Shown: positions 10,661 to 20,848 of the stretch, one piece after another
Layout: every line of letters begins with the position of its first letter
Numbering within the stretch: the first letter of the stretch is position 1
NCBI RefSeq assembly: GCF_001074565.1
Contig: NZ_JUQX01000059.1
Location: 43,323-107,322, forward strand
DNA length: 64,000 nucleotides
Reading direction: 5' to 3'
Origin: Streptococcus pseudopneumoniae
Lineage (GTDB): Bacteria > Bacillota > Bacilli > Lactobacillales > Streptococcaceae
Position numbers and translations under genes: made by a program
Notes under the pieces: generated by a model
Told to the model about the DNA's origin: nothing
Databases searched by the model: none
The model's input: only the letters and a program-made list of their open reading frames with translations

Positions 10661-13168
10661 ATGAAAAAGAAACAGATAAAAGAAACCCTTGTATTTATTT
10701 CCCTAGTCTTGATGCTCGTCTCTGGACTCTTGACACCAGCAGTTCAGGCAGATGCTTCAAGCAATCGAATCCATTTTATCAATACCAAAGGAGTATCAGG
10801 AAGTGATGCCATTATTCTAGAAAGTAATGGTCACTATGCCTTGATTGATATGGGTGAAGACTATGATTTTCCAGATGGGGAAGATCCTCGCTATCCCAGT
10901 CGTGTAGGAATTAGTAGACAGAACGATTATGTATTAGAAGATCGTCTCTTCCGTCACATGAAACACCTTGGGATACAAAAGTTAGATTTTATTCTAGGAA
11001 CCCATGTCCATAGTGACCATATTGGATCTGCGGATGAAGTTCTGAAACGTTATCCTGTAGACAGATTTTATCTAAAGAGATACTCAGATGAGCGCATCAC
11101 ATCAAAATAGCGATTGTGGGACAATCTTTTTAATTATGACAATGCTGTCAAGACAGCTCTAGAGCGTGGCGTAACTCTTGTGCAAGACATCACTGAGAAG
11201 GAAAGTCACTTCACTTTAGGTGACATGGATATTCAGCTTTATAACTATAAAAACGAATATGACAGTGATGGCAAACTCAAGAGAGTTTATGATGATAATT
11301 CCAATTCGATTGTGGCAGTGGTTACTGTAGCGGGGAAAAAGATTTATCTCGGTGGTGACTTGGATAATGCTGAGGGGGCAGAGGATAAGTTAGGTCCTGA
11401 AATTGGTAAAGTGGATATGATGAAATGGAACCATCATTATGATGCCCACATTTCAAATACGATTCCTTTCTTAGACTCCCTATCTCCAAGTATGGTGGTA
11501 CATACATCCGCAGCAGATGCCAATCTTGCTACAACTAGAGACTATCTTAAGAAACATGGTATTGAGGTAGTTCATGCTTCTAGCCAGACCAAGGATGCAA
11601 CAGTCTTTACAATTAGCAGAAATGGTTTTACAAATGTGTCTGATTCACTACCTAATATTCCTACTGTTAGTGAAAGATGGTATAAAGAAGATGGTTACTG
11701 GAAGTATCGCTTGTCTGATGATCAGATGGCAATCGGTTGGCGCAAAATAGAAGGTATTTACTATTTCTTTAATGGCCAAGGACAAATGCAGGCAGGTAGA
11801 TGGCTTCATTTGAACGACTCTCGTGAAAAACCTGATGGTAACTGGTATTATTTAAACAACAATGGACAAATGCAAGATACTGGTTGGTTTAAACACGATG
11901 GTACTTGGTATTATATTGCTTCAAGTGGAGCAAGGAGCTATAGTCAGTTAGTTGAAATTGATGGGCAAAAATATCTATTTGACAAAGATGGGAAGATGCT
12001 GACTGGCCTTCAGGTCTATAATGGTAAGAAGATGGTCTTTGCTAGTAGTGGTGCCCTGCAGTCGGAGGGCAAAGCATCATCTTGGCAAAAGATTGCCTCA
12101 AATTGGTACTATTATGATGAAGACGGCATTTTGACAGTTGGTAAGAAAGACATCAAGGGAACAACTTACTACTTTGACAAAGAAGGTATCATGCAAACTG
12201 GCTGGGCCGTGGTAGATGGTAAATGGAACTACTTTGCGAATTCAGGCGCCATGCAAACTGGCTGGGTCAAGGACAAAGACATTTGGTTCTACCTTGATAA
12301 AGACGGCAATATGCTAACTGGAAATCAAGAAATCAATGGCTCTCGTTACTATTTCAAGGCAAGTGGTGCTATGCAAACTGGTTGGCAATGGCAGGACAAG
12401 GGTTGGCAGTATTATACTAGCTCTGGTGCCATGAAGACGGGTTGGTTAAAATCGGGCGAATCCTGGTATTATCTGGATCCAGAAACTGGTATCATGGCAG
12501 TCGGATCGCAAGAAATTAATGGAAAGAACTATTTCTTCAAGTCTTCAGGAATCATGCAAGTTGGTTGGCAGTGGGTAAATGATAGTTGGCATTATTATAC
12601 CTCTACAGGTGCTCTGCAAACAGGCTGGCTTAAAGATGGGGGCACTTGGTATTATCTGGATGCTAAGGAAGGAACCATGTCGGTCGGTCTGCATGCAGTA
12701 AATGGTGAACAGTACTACTTTAGCACTTCCGGTGCTATGCAGACAGGTTGGCAGTGGATTGATGGTCAGTATCGATACTTCCAAGCAAGTGGCGCCATGA
12801 AGACTGGCTGGATTAAAGATCAAGGCAAGTGGTATTATCTTGAAAAAGAAACAGGTATCATGTTGGTCGGTCTTCATAAGGTGAATGGTCAAACCTACTA
12901 TTTTGGTCCGAACGGAGCTATGCAAACGGGTTGGAAACAGCTTGATGGCAATTGGTACTATTTCCAAACAGACGGAGCTTTACTGAAAAATGCCACCACA
13001 CCTGATGGTTACAAGGTAAACGAAGAAGGTATCTGGAAACAGGCTGTTGCTGCTGTAAATAGCGAGGCAGTCAAGCCAGAACAGAAACAAGAAGCAAATT
13101 CTAATCTTGTTGAACAAGAAAAACAAGATTCAAAGGTAGAAGCCAATACTTCTGATAAGAAAGAATAA
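10661..13168 (+). pseudogene. Pce/CbpE-like choline-binding phosphorylcholine esterase, interrupted by TAG
   Basis: Starts at ATG 10661 (a GTG nine bases earlier is less likely; the purine-rich ribosome site fits 10661). A signal peptide covers residues 1 to about 31. A metallo-beta-lactamase domain has the zinc motif THVHSDH (H115, H117, D119, H120). Codon 150 is TAG (11108-11110); translation resumes in the same frame with RLWDNL and contains the remaining metal ligands (GGDLDN, WNHHYD), then about 20 choline-binding repeats. Pneumococcal Pce has a glutamate codon at the matching place, so a single GAG to TAG change would explain it. Without readthrough, a 149-residue inactive fragment lacking the wall anchor would be made. 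Whole length, about 835 codons, exceeds pneumococcal Pce. Confidence 0.85.
12320..12991 (+). repeat. 183-bp tandem repeat inside the choline-binding domain
   Basis: The triplet of choline-binding modules beginning G(N/S)QEING or GLH(A/K)VNG recurs at 12320, 12503, 12686 and 12869, exactly 183 bases (61 codons, three modules) apart; the fourth copy is partial. This is a higher-order repeat above the usual 20-residue module and suggests growth by unequal recombination. Confidence 0.85.
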
Positions 13169-13175
13169 ATAAGAA

Positions 13176-13219
13176 AACACCCTGCTGATAGACATTATCT
13201 ATCAGTAGGGTGTTCTTTT
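13176..13219. terminator. Bidirectional terminator between esterase gene and flippase
   Basis: AACACCCT (13176-13183) pairs with AGGGTGTT (13207-13214), with an inner CTGATAGA/TCTATCAG stem. T-rich sequence follows on the plus strand and A-rich sequence precedes it, so it can serve the two convergent genes. Confidence 0.85.
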
Positions 13220-14696
13220 AATTTCTTTTAAGCTTAGCAAGTACTAAGTCTAGAGCATAGTGGAGTGTTTTATCTTTGGCGATAAAGAGTGTCAAGAGAT
13301 AATAGATACCACAAGCCGCAACAGTCGAGAGAACCATGAGAATCATGTTGAAGTTTACTGTATAAGAGTTGACTTGGAAAAGGAATTTAAAGGCAAAATA
13401 AATCGGTATGAATCCAAGGGATACAATAGTATAGCGTGTTAGAGTAGCAAAGATTTCTTTCAAATCAATCAGTTGGTGTTTCTGGATAAAGCGAATTTCC
13501 AAGAGAACGACGATAGTCTCCGCAAGAATGGTCGTAGCGATATAGTACTCTGGTGCGAAAATATTATTGAAATACAAGAGGCAGTTGAAGAGGATATTGG
13601 CTCCGCCACCAAGGAAGTAAAAGGCAGTCAAGCGATTTTCGTGGTCATTGATAAAGATAATTTGTTTACCAAGGATCAACTCGATAGCCCAGATGATGGT
13701 ACGAAAGGCGAAGACACTAGTCACGATACCCGCTTCGAGATATTTTTCAGAAGAGTAGATAACTGCCGCGTAGTTCCCTAATACCATAATCCCAATACTG
13801 GTTGGAACGATGAGGAAGTAAAAGAGGGCAGCCCCTTGATTCAGAAGACTCTTATAAGAGGTGTAGTCTTTCTTACCGAGATAGTAGCCGAGACGTGGGA
13901 TACTCACATTGAGAGCCCCACTTAAGACACTGGCAATCAACATCACAATGCTGGAAGCAATGGTGTAGTAAGAAATGTAGTTTTCATCAGGTCCCTTGGT
14001 GATAAACATTCTATCAAGTAAGGTATAGAGCATGTTGGCATTCGCTAAGAGAAGCATAGTCAAGAGCGGTTTAGATGCTTTGATTAATTCCACAAGACCA
14101 ATCTTGACAAAGGAAACTTCTCTCTTGATCCAAAGAAAACTGAGCAGGTAGTTTAGGATAGTGGTTGCACTCATGACGATGGCATAAGGAACGATATCAT
14201 CTGCAGTTTTAACAAAGGTAAAGATAGCAACCAGCATGGCAATCCGAATAATCAATGTCTTGTAGAGGATGAAGGCATAGTTTTCATAAGCCTCGTTCAT
14301 CCATTCGATATTGAGGAATTGGAAGAGTGCCTGAGCTCCTAGGATATAGTAAAGGACTTTCAGGTTCACAATGCTGGTATCAAAGAAGATAAAGAGGAAG
14401 TAGATACCAGTCGTCAGTAGAGAAGTGAAAACCGAAATATAAAACAACTTAGAAAAGACATAGTTGATTTTATTCTTGTCGTCCTTAACCTTACTGATAG
14501 CACGAATCCCGTAGTTGTATATTCCAAAGGCTGCTAGTGGAATGACAAAGCTGGCCCAGGTATTGGCGGTATTGAAGTAACCGTAGTTGGATTTGCTGAG
14601 AATCCGCGTCAGATAAGGGTTGGTTATCAGTGGAAAAACGATATTGAGAATATTGACCAGCAAGCTGGCCAAGGCATTTACTTTTATATTTTTCAT
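13218..14696 (-). CDS. Wzx-type polysaccharide flippase
   Basis: 492 residues with about 12-14 hydrophobic helices and no signal peptide. The N-terminal region with NPYLTRILSKSNYGYFNTA is typical of the oligosaccharide flippase (Wzx/polysaccharide biosynthesis, MOP superfamily). It would move a lipid-linked repeat unit across the membrane. It faces the licD cluster and shares its terminator, so a role in exporting the polymer built there is a reasonable inference, but it has its own transcript. The pneumococcal choline-dependent flippase TacF is of the same family; identity with it cannot be claimed from this context. Confidence 0.88.
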   Translation of the reverse strand: MKNIKVNALASLLVNILNIVFPLITNPYLTRILSKSNYGYFNTANTWASFVIPLAAFGIYNYGIRAISKVKDDKNKINYVFSKLFYISVFTSLLTTGIYFLFIFFDTSIVNLKVLYYILGAQALFQFLNIEWMNEAYENYAFILYKTLIIRIAMLVAIFTFVKTADDIVPYAIVMSATTILNYLLSFLWIKREVSFVKIGLVELIKASKPLLTMLLLANANMLYTLLDRMFITKGPDENYISYYTIASSIVMLIASVLSGALNVSIPRLGYYLGKKDYTSYKSLLNQGAALFYFLIVPTSIGIMVLGNYAAVIYSSEKYLEAGIVTSVFAFRTIIWAIELILGKQIIFINDHENRLTAFYFLGGGANILFNCLLYFNNIFAPEYYIATTILAETIVVLLEIRFIQKHQLIDLKEIFATLTRYTIVSLGFIPIYFAFKFLFQVNSYTVNFNMILMVLSTVAACGIYYLLTLFIAKDKTLHYALDLVLAKLKRN

Positions 14697-14759
14697 TGAA
14701 CTTTCTTTCTTAAATCTAAAATCATATCTAGTATTATATCACATTCTCGCTTCATTCTT

Positions 14760-14788
14760 TTGATAAAATCGTAAAAATCTAGTATAAT
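14760..14788 (+). promoter_or_regulatory. mecA promoter
   Basis: TTGATA (14760-14765), 17 bases, TATAAT (14783-14788): an almost ideal sigma-A promoter, with the expected start of transcription about 24 bases before the mecA ATG. Confidence 0.85.
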
Positions 14789-14818
14789 AGATAGACTGAA
14801 AGTATGAGGTTACTAGAT

Positions 14819-15559
14819 ATGAAGATGAAACAAATTAGTGATACAACACTAAAAATCACGATGACTTTAGATGATTTGATGGATCGGGGAATGGAGATTG
14901 CAGACTTTCTCGTTCCTCAGGAAAAAACCGAAGAGTTCTTCTATGCTATTTTAGATGAGTTAGAGATGCCAGACAATTTCTTGGATAGTGGCATGTTGAG
15001 TTTTCGTGTAACACCAAAACCAGATAAGGTGGATGTCTTTGTGACCAAGTCTAAGATTGACCAAAACCTTGATTTTGAAGATTTGGCGGACCTACCTGAC
15101 ATGGAAGAATTGGCCCAAATGTCGCCAGATGAATTTCTCAAGACACTAGAAAAGAGTATCGCAGAGAAAACCAAGGATGATATTGAGGCTATTCAATCCC
15201 TAGAGCAAGTCGAGGCTAAGGAAGAAGAACTGGAGCAAGCGAACAAGGAGATTGAGAGCAAGAAGGAACCTTATATCTACTATATCTTGCGTTTCGCTAA
15301 TCTTGCTGACCTAGTTGCTTTTGCAAAGACGGTTAACTACCAGATGGAAACATCTGAACTCTATAAGATGAATGGACACTATTATTTGACAATCTTAGTT
15401 GATGTGGAAAACCATCCTAGTCCATATCCAGCCTGGCTCTTGGCTCGTATGCGTGAATTTGCTGACGACAGTGATATCAGTCGTTCGGTTTTACAAGAGT
15501 ATGGTCACATCTTAATCAATCACGACGCTGTGTTCGGTCTTCAAAAAATTAATTCATAG
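14819..15559 (+). CDS. mecA: Adaptor protein MecA
   Basis: 246 residues from ATG 14819, preceded by TGAGG; an upstream in-frame ATG at 14804 would start inside the ribosome site. MecA is the adaptor that delivers substrates such as ComX/SigX or ComW to ClpC-ClpP proteolysis. The N-terminal substrate-binding domain (MKMKQISDTTLKITMTLDDL), an acidic helical linker rich in Glu/Gln around residues 125-160, and the C-terminal Clp-binding domain with NHPSPYPAWLLARM are all visible. It has its own strong promoter and terminator. Confidence 0.95.
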   Translation: MKMKQISDTTLKITMTLDDLMDRGMEIADFLVPQEKTEEFFYAILDELEMPDNFLDSGMLSFRVTPKPDKVDVFVTKSKIDQNLDFEDLADLPDMEELAQMSPDEFLKTLEKSIAEKTKDDIEAIQSLEQVEAKEEELEQANKEIESKKEPYIYYILRFANLADLVAFAKTVNYQMETSELYKMNGHYYLTILVDVENHPSPYPAWLLARMREFADDSDISRSVLQEYGHILINHDAVFGLQKINS

Positions 15560-15593
15560 TTTTTAGAAATCAATTTTTACTTATCAGAAAAGG

Positions 15594-15616
15594 CGAATCA
15601 GATGATTCGTTTTTTC
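15594..15616 (+). terminator. mecA terminator
   Basis: CGAATC / GATTCG stem with loop AGAT, followed by TTTTTTC. Confidence 0.9.
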
Positions 15617-15667
15617 TTTTCTATCTATAAATAGTGGTTTTCTTGGATAGGAATTTTCACAAAATTC

Positions 15668-15676
15668 TGTTATAAT
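15668..15676 (+). promoter_or_regulatory. Extended -10 promoter of hom-thrB
   Basis: TGTTATAAT, with TATAAT at 15671-15676, 31 bases before hom. No convincing -35 at 16-18 bases. Confidence 0.7.
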
Positions 15677-15707
15677 GGCTATATCAGAAAATTTCTAGGA
15701 GACAAAC

Positions 15708-16994
15708 ATGACAGTTAAAATTGCTTTACTTGGATTTGGTACCGTTGCAAGTGGTGTGCCATTCCTACTAAAGGAAAATGGAGAAAAAATCGTTCAGTCA
15801 GCTCATTCAGAGATTGAAGTAACCAAGGTATTGGTCAAGGATGAAGATGAAAAGAACCGCTTGCTTGCAGCAGGAAATGACTTTAACTTTGTAACCAATG
15901 TAGACGATATTTTATCAGATCAAGACATTACGATTGTAGTGGAATTGATGGGGCGTATCGAACCAGCTAAAACCTTTATCACTCGTGCCTTAGAAGCCGG
16001 GAAACACGTTGTTACTGCTAACAAGGACCTTTTGGCTGTCCATGGCGCAGAATTGCTAGAAATCGCTAAAGAGCACAATGTGGCACTCTACTATGAGGCT
16101 GCAGTTGCTGGTGGGATTCCAATTCTTCGTACCTTGGCAAATTCGCTGGCTTCTGACAAAATCACTCGTGTCCTTGGTGTGGTTAACGGAACTTCTAACT
16201 TTATGATGACCAAAATGGTCGAAGAAGGCTGGTCTTACGATGATGCTTTGGCTGAAGCACAAAGACTAGGATTTGCAGAAAGTGATCCTACAAATGATGT
16301 TGATGGGATTGATGCAGCCTACAAGATGGTTATTTTGAGCCAATTTGCCTTTGGGATGAAGGTTGCCTTTGACGATGTAGCCCACAAGGGGATCCGCAAC
16401 ATCACACCAGAAGATGTAGCTGTGGCTCAAGAGCTTGGTTATGTTGTGAAATTGGTTGGTTCTATCGAAGAAACTCCTTCAGGTATTGCCGCAGAAGTGA
16501 CCCCAACCTTCCTACCTAAAGCACACCCACTTGCTAGTGTGAATGGTGTAATGAACGCCGTCTTTGTAGAATCTATCGGTATCGGAGAATCTATGTACTA
16601 CGGACCAGGTGCTGGTCAAAAGCCAACTGCAACAAGTGTTGTAGCTGATATTGTCCGTATCGTTCGTCGCTTAAATGATGGTACCATTGGTAAAGACTTC
16701 AACGAATATAGCCGTGAACTTGTCTTGGCAAATCCAGAAGATGTCAAAGCAAACTACTACTTCTCAATCCTGGCTCCAGACTCAAAAGGTCAAGTCTTGA
16801 AACTTGCTGAAATCTTTAATGCCCAAGATATTTCCTTCAAGCAAATCCTCCAAGATGGCAAAGAGGGTGACAAGGCTCGTGTAGTGATTATCACTCATAA
16901 GATTAATAAAGCACAACTTGAGAAGGTTTCAGCTGAGTTGGCCAAAGCTTCAGAATTTGACCTCTTGAATACCTTCAAGGTGTTAGGAGAATAG
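15708..16994 (+). CDS. hom: Homoserine dehydrogenase
   Basis: 428 residues. It reduces aspartate semialdehyde to homoserine for threonine and methionine synthesis. The N-terminal nucleotide-binding fold begins [14 protein letters not shown], the catalytic domain has [13 protein letters not shown] and [18 protein letters not shown], and a C-terminal ACT domain follows from about residue 345. A good AGGAG site precedes the ATG. thrB follows one base after the stop. Confidence 0.96.
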   Translation: MTVKIALLGFGTVASGVPFLLKENGEKIVQSAHSEIEVTKVLVKDEDEKNRLLAAGNDFNFVTNVDDILSDQDITIVVELMGRIEPAKTFITRALEAGKHVVTANKDLLAVHGAELLEIAKEHNVALYYEAAVAGGIPILRTLANSLASDKITRVLGVVNGTSNFMMTKMVEEGWSYDDALAEAQRLGFAESDPTNDVDGIDAAYKMVILSQFAFGMKVAFDDVAHKGIRNITPEDVAVAQELGYVVKLVGSIEETPSGIAAEVTPTFLPKAHPLASVNGVMNAVFVESIGIGESMYYGPGAGQKPTATSVVADIVRIVRRLNDGTIGKDFNEYSRELVLANPEDVKANYYFSILAPDSKGQVLKLAEIFNAQDISFKQILQDGKEGDKARVVIITHKINKAQLEKVSAELAKASEFDLLNTFKVLGE

Positions 16995-16995
16995 G

Positions 16996-17865
16996 ATGAA
17001 GATTATTGTACCTGCAACCAGTGCCAATATCGGGCCAGGTTTTGACTCGGTCGGTGTAGCTGTTACCAAGTATCTTCAAATTGAGGTCTGTGAAGAACGA
17101 GATGAGTGGTTGATTGAACACCAGATTGGCAAATGGATTCCCCACGATGAGCGCAACCTTTTACTCAAGATTGCTTTACAAATTGCGCCAGACTTGCAAC
17201 CGAGACGCTTGAAAATGACCAGTGATGTTCCCTTGGCGCGTGGCTTGGGTTCTTCTAGCTCGGTTATTGTTGCTGGGATTGAACTAGCTAACCAACTGGG
17301 GCAGCTCAACTTGTCAGACCATGAAAAATTGCAACTGGCGACCAAGATTGAAGGCCATCCTGACAATGTAGCTCCAGCAATCTATGGTAATCTCGTTGTT
17401 GCGAGCTCTGTTGACGGAGAAGTTTCTGCTATCGTAGCAGACTTCCCAGAGTGTGATTTCCTAGCCTACATTCCAAACTATGAATTGCGTACCCGAGATA
17501 GCCGCGGTGTCTTGCCTAAGAAATTATCCTACAAGGAAGCTGTTGCAGCAAGTTCGATTGCCAATGTTGCTGTTGCAGCCTTGTTGGCAGGAGATATGGT
17601 GACAGCTGGACAAGCAATCGAGGGGGACCTCTTCCACGAGCGCTATCGTCAAAGTCTGGTTCGTGAATTTGCGACGATTAAACAAGTAGCTAAGGAGAAT
17701 GGTGCCTATGCGACCTACCTCTCTGGTGCTGGGCCAACAGTTATGGTTCTGGCTTCTCATGATAAGATGCCCAAAATTAAAGCTGAATTGCAAAAGCAGT
17801 CTTTTAAAGGTAAACTTCATGATTTGAAGGTGGATACCCAAGGTGTTCGTGTCCAAGCAAAATAA
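16996..17865 (+). CDS. thrB: Homoserine kinase
   Basis: 289 residues, GHMP kinase family; it phosphorylates homoserine for threonine synthesis. Visible motifs are [15 protein letters not shown] at the N-terminus, the ATP-binding [12 protein letters not shown] at about residue 78, and the C-terminal [10 protein letters not shown]. The start follows hom with an AGGAG site inside the end of hom, so the pair is co-translated. Confidence 0.96.
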   Translation: MKIIVPATSANIGPGFDSVGVAVTKYLQIEVCEERDEWLIEHQIGKWIPHDERNLLLKIALQIAPDLQPRRLKMTSDVPLARGLGSSSSVIVAGIELANQLGQLNLSDHEKLQLATKIEGHPDNVAPAIYGNLVVASSVDGEVSAIVADFPECDFLAYIPNYELRTRDSRGVLPKKLSYKEAVAASSIANVAVAALLAGDMVTAGQAIEGDLFHERYRQSLVREFATIKQVAKENGAYATYLSGAGPTVMVLASHDKMPKIKAELQKQSFKGKLHDLKVDTQGVRVQAK

Positions 17866-17874
17866 AGAATAGAA

Positions 17875-17921
17875 GATAGGATGGGGAAAGTCTCGACTAG
17901 GGGGCTTCCTATCCTTTTTTT
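17875..17921 (+). terminator. Probable thrB terminator
   Basis: GATAGGA (17875-17881) pairs with TCCTATC (17907-17913), followed by CTTTTTTT. The loop is large (25 bases), so this is moderate evidence. Confidence 0.55.
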
Positions 17922-17933
17922 GAAAAGAAGTTT

Positions 17934-18092
17934 ATACTCAATGAAAATCAAAGAGCAAACTAGGAAGCTAGCCGCAGGCTGCTCAAAACAGTGTTTTGAG
18001 GTTGTGGATAGAACTGACGAAGTTAGCTCAAAATACTGTTTTGAGGTTGCAGATGTAAGCTGACGTGGTTTGAAGAGATTTTCGAAGAGTAT
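17934..18092. repeat. BOX repeat element
   Basis: Starts ATACTCAATGAAAATCAAAG and ends TTTTCGAAGAGTAT, the two outer modules of the BOX element of S. pneumoniae and relatives. The middle has two copies of a CTCAAAA...TTTTGAGGTTG dyad (about 17979 and 18028) in place of the usual boxB sequence. It lies between thrB and msrAB and could form a long hairpin in a transcript. A 60-codon reading frame across it is not a gene. Confidence 0.9.
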
Positions 18093-18123
18093 TAGTTAAA
18101 AACTTGATAAAGGAGAAATAAAG

Positions 18124-19062
18124 ATGGCAGAAATTTATCTAGCAGGTGGTTGTTTTTGGGGTTTAGAGGAGTATTTTTCCCGAATTTCGGGAGTGCTAGC
18201 TACTAGTGTCGGCTACGCTAATGGGCAAGTCGAAACGACCAATTACCAGCTACTTAAGGAAACAGACCATGCAGAGACTGTTCAAGTGATTTATGATGAG
18301 AAAGTAGTGTCACTTCGAGAAATTTTGCTTTATTATTTCCGTGTCATTGATCCCTTGTCTATTAACCAGCAGGGGAATGACCGTGGTCGCCAATATCGTA
18401 CTGGTATTTATTACCAAGATGAAGTAGATCTACCAGCTATCTATACAGTGGTGCGGGAGCAGGAGCGTATGTTGGGTCGAAAGATTGCAGTAGAAGTGGA
18501 GAAACTTCGCCACTATATTCTGGCTGAAGACTATCATCAAGACTATCTCAAGAAAAATCCTTCCGGTTACTGTCATATCGATGTGACAGATGCTGAGAAG
18601 CCATTGATTGACGCCTCAAATTATGAAAAGCCTAGTCAAGAAGTGTTAAGGGAAAGTTTGTCAGCAGAGTCTTACCGTGTCACCCAAAAAGCTGCAACAG
18701 AGGCTCCATTTAGCAATGCTTATGACCAGACCTTTGAAGAAGGGATTTATGTAGACATCACGACGGGTGAGCCACTCTTTTTTGCTAAGGATAAGTTTGC
18801 TTCAGGTTGTGGTTGGCCAAGTTTTAGTCGTCCGATTTCTAAGGAATTGATTCACTACTACAAGGACTTGAGCCATGGGATGGAGCGAATCGAGGTTCGT
18901 TCTCGTTCAGGCAATGCTCATTTGGGTCATGTTTTCACAGATGGACCTCGTGAGTTAGGTGGCCTCCGTTACTGTATCAATTCGGCTTCCTTGCGTTTTG
19001 TAGCCAAGGATGAGATGGAAGAGGCAGGATATGGCTATTTATTGCCTTATTTAAACAAATAA
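18124..19062 (+). CDS. msrAB: Peptide methionine sulfoxide reductase MsrA/MsrB fusion
   Basis: 312 residues. The N-terminal MsrA domain has the catalytic GGCFWG (Cys10); the C-terminal MsrB domain, from about residue 175, has GCGWPSF and the catalytic [11 protein letters not shown] (Cys284). The two halves repair the S and R forms of methionine sulfoxide. No signal peptide is present, so it is the cytoplasmic form. It starts after an AAGGAG site. The upstream BOX element separates it from thrB. Confidence 0.95.
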   Translation: MAEIYLAGGCFWGLEEYFSRISGVLATSVGYANGQVETTNYQLLKETDHAETVQVIYDEKVVSLREILLYYFRVIDPLSINQQGNDRGRQYRTGIYYQDEVDLPAIYTVVREQERMLGRKIAVEVEKLRHYILAEDYHQDYLKKNPSGYCHIDVTDAEKPLIDASNYEKPSQEVLRESLSAESYRVTQKAATEAPFSNAYDQTFEEGIYVDITTGEPLFFAKDKFASGCGWPSFSRPISKELIHYYKDLSHGMERIEVRSRSGNAHLGHVFTDGPRELGGLRYCINSASLRFVAKDEMEEAGYGYLLPYLNK

Positions 19063-19122
19063 AACAGAGAGGGTGGGCGCTTCCCATTTTCTTTATTTCC
19101 AGAATAAGAATAGAAGGGATCT

Positions 19123-20847
19123 ATGAAACACTTACTATCTTACTTCAAACCCTATATCAAAGAATCCATTTTAGCTCCCTTATTCAAGTTACTAGAAGCT
19201 GTTTTTGAGCTCTTGGTTCCCATGGTGATTGCTGGGATTGTTGACCAATCCTTGCCTCAGAGAGATCAAGGTCATCTCTGGATGCAGATTGGCCTGCTCC
19301 TTATCTTTGCAGTGATTGGCGTTTTAGTAGCCTTGATTGCTCAATTTTATTCAGCAAAGGCAGCGGTAGGTTTTGCCAAGGAATTGACTAACGACCTCTA
19401 TCGTCATATTCTTTCTTTACCAAAGGAAAGCAGAGACCGTTTGACAACTTCTAGCTTGGTCACTCGCTTGACCTCGGATACCTACCAGATTCAGACTGGT
19501 ATTAATCAGTTTCTGCGTCTCTTTTTGAGAGCGCCTATTATCGTTTTTGGAGCAATCTTTATGGCCTATCGCATCTCGGCTGAGCTGACTTTCTGGTTCT
19601 TAGTCATGGTTGCCATTTTGACCATTGTCATTGTAGGCCTTTCTCGGCTGGTCAATCCTCTCTACAGCAGTCTGAGAAAGAAAACGGACCAACTGGTTCA
19701 GGAAACACGCCAGCAATTACAAGGGATGCGAGTTATTCGTGCTTTTGGACAAGAAAAACGAGAGTTACAGATTTTTCAAACCCTTAACCAAGTCTATGCT
19801 AGATTGCAAGAAAAAACAGGTTTCTGGTCTAGTTTATTAACACCTCTGACCTATCTGATTGTCAATGGAACTCTCCTCGTTATCATCTGGCAGGGTTATA
19901 TTTCAATTCAAGGAGGTTTACTCAGTCAAGGTGCTCTTATCGCCCTTATCAACTACCTCTTGCAGATCTTGGTGGAATTGGTCAAGCTTGCTATGTTGAT
20001 CAATTCTCTCAATCAATCCTATATCTCAGCCAAGCGAATCGAGGAAGTCTTTGCTGAGGCTCCAGAAGATATCCATTCGGAGTTAGAACAAAAGCAAGTT
20101 GCCAGTAATCAGATTTTACAAGTCCAAGAATTGACTTTTACCTATCCTGATGCGGCTCAGCCTTCTCTGAGAAACATTTCCTTTGATATGACTCAAGGAC
20201 AAATCCTTGGTATCATTGGGGGAACAGGTTCTGGTAAGTCAAGCTTGGTGCAAGTCTTACTTGGTCTTTATCCAGCAGATAAGGGAAGCATTGACCTTTA
20301 TCGAGATGGACGTAGTCCTCTTAATTTGGAGCAGTGGCGGTCTTGGATTGCCTATGTACCTCAAAAAGTCGAGCTCTTTAAAGGAACTATTCGTTCCAAC
20401 TTGACTTTGGGTTTCAATCAAGAACTATCTGACCAGCAACTCTGGCAGGCCTTGGAGATTGCGCAAGCTAAGGATTTTGTCAGTGAAAAGGAAGGACTTT
20501 TGGATGCCCTAGTTGAGGCAGGAGGGCGAAATTTCTCAGGCGGACAAAAACAAAGGCTATCTATTGCCCGAGCAGTCTTGCGACAAGCTCCATTTCTCAT
20601 CCTAGATGATGCGACCTCAGCTCTCGATACCATTACCGAGTCCAAGCTCTTGAGAGCTATCCGAGAAAATTTGCCAAACACGAGCTTAATCTTGATTTCT
20701 CAACGAACCTCAACACTTCGGATGGCAGACCAGATTCTCCTCTTGGAAAAAGGTGAGCTCCTAGCTATCGGCAAGCACAATGACTTGATGAAATCCAGCC
20801 AAGTCTATCGCGAAATCAATGCATCCCAACATGGAAAGGAGGACTAG
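19123..20847 (+). CDS. ABC exporter half, permease-ATPase fusion (first subunit)
   Basis: 574 residues. Six membrane helices fill residues 1 to about 300, and the nucleotide-binding domain follows with Walker A GGTGSGKSS near residue 366, the signature FSGGQKQRLSIARA and Walker B FLILDDATSALD. Its gene is joined to a second half-transporter, so a heterodimeric exporter of the multidrug type is likely. The Walker B region has D-D in place of the usual D-E, the normal sign of a degenerate catalytic site in heterodimeric exporters. Substrate unknown. Confidence 0.9.
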   Translation: MKHLLSYFKPYIKESILAPLFKLLEAVFELLVPMVIAGIVDQSLPQRDQGHLWMQIGLLLIFAVIGVLVALIAQFYSAKAAVGFAKELTNDLYRHILSLPKESRDRLTTSSLVTRLTSDTYQIQTGINQFLRLFLRAPIIVFGAIFMAYRISAELTFWFLVMVAILTIVIVGLSRLVNPLYSSLRKKTDQLVQETRQQLQGMRVIRAFGQEKRELQIFQTLNQVYARLQEKTGFWSSLLTPLTYLIVNGTLLVIIWQGYISIQGGLLSQGALIALINYLLQILVELVKLAMLINSLNQSYISAKRIEEVFAEAPEDIHSELEQKQVASNQILQVQELTFTYPDAAQPSLRNISFDMTQGQILGIIGGTGSGKSSLVQVLLGLYPADKGSIDLYRDGRSPLNLEQWRSWIAYVPQKVELFKGTIRSNLTLGFNQELSDQQLWQALEIAQAKDFVSEKEGLLDALVEAGGRNFSGGQKQRLSIARAVLRQAPFLILDDATSALDTITESKLLRAIRENLPNTSLILISQRTSTLRMADQILLLEKGELLAIGKHNDLMKSSQVYREINASQHGKED

Positions 20848-20848
20848 C

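Noticed and set aside
17881..18063. A 60-codon frame across the BOX element
   Set aside because: The sequence is a known type of intergenic repeat; the frame has no ribosome site and covers a terminator.
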